Below the pieces are notes generated by a model. The model saw nothing but the letters and a program-made list of their open reading frames with translations. It was not told the origin of the DNA and ran no database searches. Made by a program: the position numbers and the translations under genes. Shown piece after piece: positions 7,206 through 9,306 of a stretch of DNA of 9,306 nt (position 1 is the stretch's first letter; each line of letters opens with the position of its first letter). Source of the stretch: DATBDM01 sp036269915 (GTDB lineage: Bacteria; Actinomycetota; Thermoleophilia; Solirubrobacterales; Solirubrobacteraceae); assembly GCA_036269915.1 (NCBI GenBank), contig DATBDM010000329.1, positions 1 to 9,306 of the forward strand. Direction: 5' to 3'.

Positions 7206-8680
7206 GCGCCCGGCGGATCGGCGTCCTCGCCGCGGCCGCCGTCGCGGTGCTCGCGGCCGTCGCCGCGATCGCCGCGGCCTGCGGCTCGGGCGCCCCGGCC
7301 GCGGAGACCGCGCGGCCCGGCTCGACGCTGGTCTCGACCCTCGTCGATCCAGACGGCGACGGGTTCCTGCAGCGCGGTCCCGGCGAGCCGCTGCGCACGC
7401 GGCCCGAGCTGCCGGCCGGGCGCCCCGGCCGCACGCTCGCCACCTTCGGGCAGCTCACCGACACCCACGTGCGCGACGAGGAGTCGCCGGCGCGCGTGCC
7501 GTTCCTCGACCGCCTCGGGGCGCCGTTCACCTCCACCTTCCGCCCGCAGGAGGCCGAGTCCGACCAGGTGCTCGACGCGGGGGTCCGCTCGCTCGACCGC
7601 GAGCATCCGCAGGCCGTCTTCGTGACCGGCGACATCACCGACTCCGCGCAGGAGAACGAGCTCGACCAGGCGATCGCCACGCTGCGCGGCGGCCGGGTCG
7701 ACCCCGACAGCGGCGCCCGTGGCTACGACGGCGTCCAGCAGGCCGACTCGCCCGACCCGTTCTTCTACCGCCCGGACGTCGACGCGCCGCGCTTCCCAGG
7801 CCTGCTCGCCCGCGCCGAGCGGCCCTTCACGGCGACGGGGCTGCGCGCGCCGTGGTACCCGACGGTCGGCAACCACGACGTGCTCGTGCAGGGCGAGGTC
7901 CCGCCCACCGCTGCGATCGAGCGCGTCGCGACCGGCAACCGGCTCGTCGACACGCTCGACCCGAGCCTGCGGCCGCCGCGCGACGAGGCGGGCGCCGCGG
8001 CCGCGACCGCGCGGCTGCTCGCCGAGCACGCGGCGAGCAGCGGCCGCCGCGTGCCCGCCGACCCGCGCCGCCGCCATCCCGGCGCCGCCGCGATCGTCGA
8101 CCGCCTCGCCCGGGCCGCGGGCGTGACGCCCGCGCAGGCGGGGCGGCTGGACTACGCGGTCGACGTCGGCGCGTCGGTGCGGGCGATCGTGCTCGACACC
8201 GTCAACCGCGCCGGCGGGTCGCGCGGGCTGCTGCCCCCCGGCGAGCTGCGCTGGCTGCGCGCCGAGCTCGCGCGCGCCGGCTCGCGCTGGGTCCTGGTCT
8301 TCACGCACAACCCGCTCGAGTCCTCCGCCGGGGGTGAGGCCGCGCTGCGCGCGCTCGACGCCGACCCACGCGTCGTCGCGGTGGTCGCCGGCAACCGTCA
8401 CCGCAACACGATCGAGCCGCGGCGCGCGGGCGGCGGTGGCTACTGGCTGATCGGGACCTCGTCGCTGGCCGACTTCCCACAGCAGGCGCGGATGTTCCGG
8501 CTGCGCGCCGCGTCAGGCGGCGGCGTCGTGCTCGAGACCTGGATGGTCGACCAGGACGGCCGCGGCGTCGCCGGCCCCGCGCGCGAGCTGGCCTACCTCG
8601 ATGCGCAGGGCGGCCGACCCGCGGGCTTCGCCGGACGCCCGCAGGACCGCAACGTCCGGCTCGGGATCCCCGCCCGCTGA
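7202..8680 (+). CDS. Secreted lipoprotein-like metallophosphoesterase (PPA1498/TIGR03767-like)
   Basis: The 492-residue protein is predicted to be exported and tethered to the outer face of the membrane. It starts with Arg-Arg, a hydrophobic stretch (about residues 7-26) and AIAAAC with Cys27 as probable lipidation site. The mature start carries DPDGDG (49-54), a calcium-loop-like motif. The calcineurin-type phosphoesterase motifs follow, with long inserts: DTH (87-89), GDITD (143-147), GNHD (223-226), FTH with H369, and GNRHRN (397-402). The last normally reads GHxH, so one His is Asn398 while H400 remains. The long inserts and the FGQLTDTHVRDEE and FRPQEAESDQVLDA segments recall the actinobacterial PPA1498 family, whose members usually have Tat signals and no established substrate. 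It is translationally coupled to the permease by ATGA. Its substrate is unknown; an extracellular phosphodiester or phosphomonoester is likely. Confidence 0.87.
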   Translation: MSARRIGVLAAAAVAVLAAVAAIAAACGSGAPAAETARPGSTLVSTLVDPDGDGFLQRGPGEPLRTRPELPAGRPGRTLATFGQLTDTHVRDEESPARVPFLDRLGAPFTSTFRPQEAESDQVLDAGVRSLDREHPQAVFVTGDITDSAQENELDQAIATLRGGRVDPDSGARGYDGVQQADSPDPFFYRPDVDAPRFPGLLARAERPFTATGLRAPWYPTVGNHDVLVQGEVPPTAAIERVATGNRLVDTLDPSLRPPRDEAGAAAATARLLAEHAASSGRRVPADPRRRHPGAAAIVDRLARAAGVTPAQAGRLDYAVDVGASVRAIVLDTVNRAGGSRGLLPPGELRWLRAELARAGSRWVLVFTHNPLESSAGGEAALRALDADPRVVAVVAGNRHRNTIEPRRAGGGGYWLIGTSSLADFPQQARMFRLRAASGGGVVLETWMVDQDGRGVAGPARELAYLDAQGGRPAGFAGRPQDRNVRLGIPAR

Positions 8681-8681
8681 C

Positions 8682-8687
8682 TAGGGT
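8682..8687 (+). promoter_or_regulatory. -10 box (TAGGGT) of a leaderless promoter for the DoxX-like gene
   Basis: TAGGGT fits TANNNT and lies seven bases before ATG 8695, exactly the arrangement seen for msrB. The whole box sits in the 14-base gap after the phosphoesterase stop, and no Shine-Dalgarno or clear -35 is visible. Confidence 0.5.
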
Positions 8688-8694
8688 CCGGGCG

Positions 8695-9054
8695 ATGCCC
8701 AAGCTCCCGCGGCTGCTTCTCGGCGGCAGCTTCATCGCCACCGGTGTCCTCCACTTCCTCCGCCCGCGGATGTACGAGGCGATCGTGCCCGACTACCTCC
8801 CGGCCCACCGCGAGCTGGTCTACGCCTCCGGCGTGGCCGAGGCGCTCGGCGGCGCAGGCGTGCTGCTGGAGCGCACCCGCCGCCCCGCGGGCTGGTGGCT
8901 GATCCTCACGCTGCTCCCCGTCTTCCCGGCCAACGTCGAGATGGCGCTGCACGCCGAGCGCTTCCGCACGATCCCCGAGCCGCTGCTGTGGGCGCGACTC
9001 CCGGTCCAGGCCGCGCTCATCGCGTGGGTCCGGGCCGCCGCGCTGCGGCCGTGA
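8695..9054 (+). CDS. DoxX-like small integral membrane protein (COG4270-like)
   Basis: The 119-residue protein has four probable membrane helices, at about 5-22, 43-59, 66-85 and 98-116. The layout and the segments GVLHFLRP, IVPDYLP, YASGVAEALGGAGVLL and FPANVEMAL are characteristic of the DoxX-related membrane family that includes COG4270. No enzymatic motif is visible. Some DoxX relatives take part in redox or quinone-linked membrane complexes and in sulfur or oxidative-stress responses, but no specific role can be assigned here. It follows the phosphoesterase by 14 bases on the same strand. It may be read both from that operon and from its own leaderless-type promoter. A strong hairpin follows its stop. 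Confidence 0.82.
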   Translation: MPKLPRLLLGGSFIATGVLHFLRPRMYEAIVPDYLPAHRELVYASGVAEALGGAGVLLERTRRPAGWWLILTLLPVFPANVEMALHAERFRTIPEPLLWARLPVQAALIAWVRAAALRP

Positions 9055-9067
9055 ACCAGACGGGCGA

Positions 9068-9099
9068 CCGGCCCCGCGGCGCTGACGCCGCGGGGCCGG
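9068..9099. terminator. Bidirectional hairpin between convergent genes
   Basis: A perfect 14-bp stem (left arm CCGGCCCCGCGGCG) closes a CTGA tetraloop, 13 bases after the DoxX-like stop and 24 bases before the stop of the convergent MFS gene. The stem is almost pure G/C. No T-run follows on either strand, so it is not a canonical intrinsic terminator, though such T-less hairpins between convergent genes are usual in GC-rich actinobacteria. Confidence 0.72.
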
Positions 9100-9123
9100 G
9101 CACGTGGTGGCCGCGAGGGAGGG

Positions 9124-9306
9124 TCAGGCGGCCACGGGGACGGACTCGATCTCGCCACGCTGCGCCGCATCGGCGTGCTCGCGAGACTGCCGTCCCGAGA
9201 TCAGGACGGTGGCCAGGATCGCGCCGACGATGGCGAACCCGGCTCCGACCTCGAAGGCGCGTGAGAAGCCCTCGGTGAGCGCCTCGCCGCGCGCCGCCGG
9301 GCCTCC
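9124..9306 (-). CDS. MFS transporter, C-terminal end (partial, DHA2/EmrB-like)
   Basis: Sixty C-terminal residues are visible before a TGA (plus-strand TCA 9124-9126); the rest lies beyond the right edge. The segment EALTEGFSRAFEVGAG followed by a hydrophobic helix (FAIVGAILATVLIS) and a short charged tail (GRQSREHADA to VPVAA) is the usual end of 14-helix drug:proton antiporters. In these the last helix follows an 'AL..GF..AF..GA' loop. These transporters export drugs or small metabolites using the proton gradient; the substrate cannot be inferred from the tail. It converges on the DoxX-like gene across the hairpin. Confidence 0.72.
   Translation of the reverse strand, partial: GGPAARGEALTEGFSRAFEVGAGFAIVGAILATVLISGRQSREHADAAQRGEIESVPVAA

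Noticed and set aside
6211..8401. Long minus-strand open frames opposite the permease and phosphoesterase
   Set aside because: These are antisense shadows, rich in Arg and Ala, without start signals or family resemblance.
1..9153. Twelve-base inverted repeat, GAGATCGAGTCC at 1-12 and its complement at 9142-9153
   Set aside because: Both copies encode Glu-Ile-Glu-Ser in frequent codons of this genome, so a chance match is likely; there is no longer homology around them.
1..9306. tRNA, rRNA, CRISPR, insertion sequence or riboswitch
   Set aside because: No repeat arrays, terminal inverted repeats with a transposase, or cloverleaf-like segments were seen; gaps between genes are too short for most riboswitches.

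Overview
The window is very GC-rich (roughly three quarters G+C by eye, with nearly all third codon positions G or C). It is densely packed with genes that overlap or are separated by a few bases. The gene content (a large ATP-binding LuxR regulator, a duplicated FtsX-type permease, an actinobacterial-type secreted metallophosphoesterase, TANNNT-N7-ATG leaderless starts) suggests an actinobacterium, perhaps of the Thermoleophilia/Solirubrobacterales kind. That placement is inference; there is no rRNA or other marker gene here.

Layout. Positions 1-150 probably hold the arginine-rich tail of an upstream plus-strand gene. A 1013-residue LAL/MalT-type LuxR regulator (AAA ATPase, helical repeats, C-terminal HTH) follows. 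It ends in a shared palindromic CTAG that also supplies the stop of a convergent minus-strand gene for a small stand-alone HD-GYP domain protein. That HD-GYP gene is divergent from a cytoplasmic methionine-R-sulfoxide reductase (msrB). The 43-base gap between them carries an msrB promoter of the leaderless type and two short dyads.

Downstream of msrB, reading the same way and nearly without gaps, lie an ABC ATPase of the LolD/MacB class, a 752-residue permease with two FtsX modules, and a lipoprotein-like metallophosphoesterase. The last three are joined by GTGA and ATGA start/stop overlaps, so they are almost certainly co-transcribed and translationally coupled. A small DoxX-like membrane protein follows, with its own apparent leaderless promoter in a 14-base gap. 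A perfect 14-bp GC hairpin then separates it from the C-terminal end of a convergent MFS transporter that runs off the right edge.

The most interesting unit is the ABC-permease-phosphoesterase cassette. It resembles in plan an FtsEX-like transmembrane ATPase coupled to a surface hydrolase, here a tethered metallophosphoesterase with an atypical final metal motif (GNRH in place of GHxH). No mobile elements, CRISPR arrays, tRNAs or rRNAs were seen. No gene-free stretch exceeds 300 bases.
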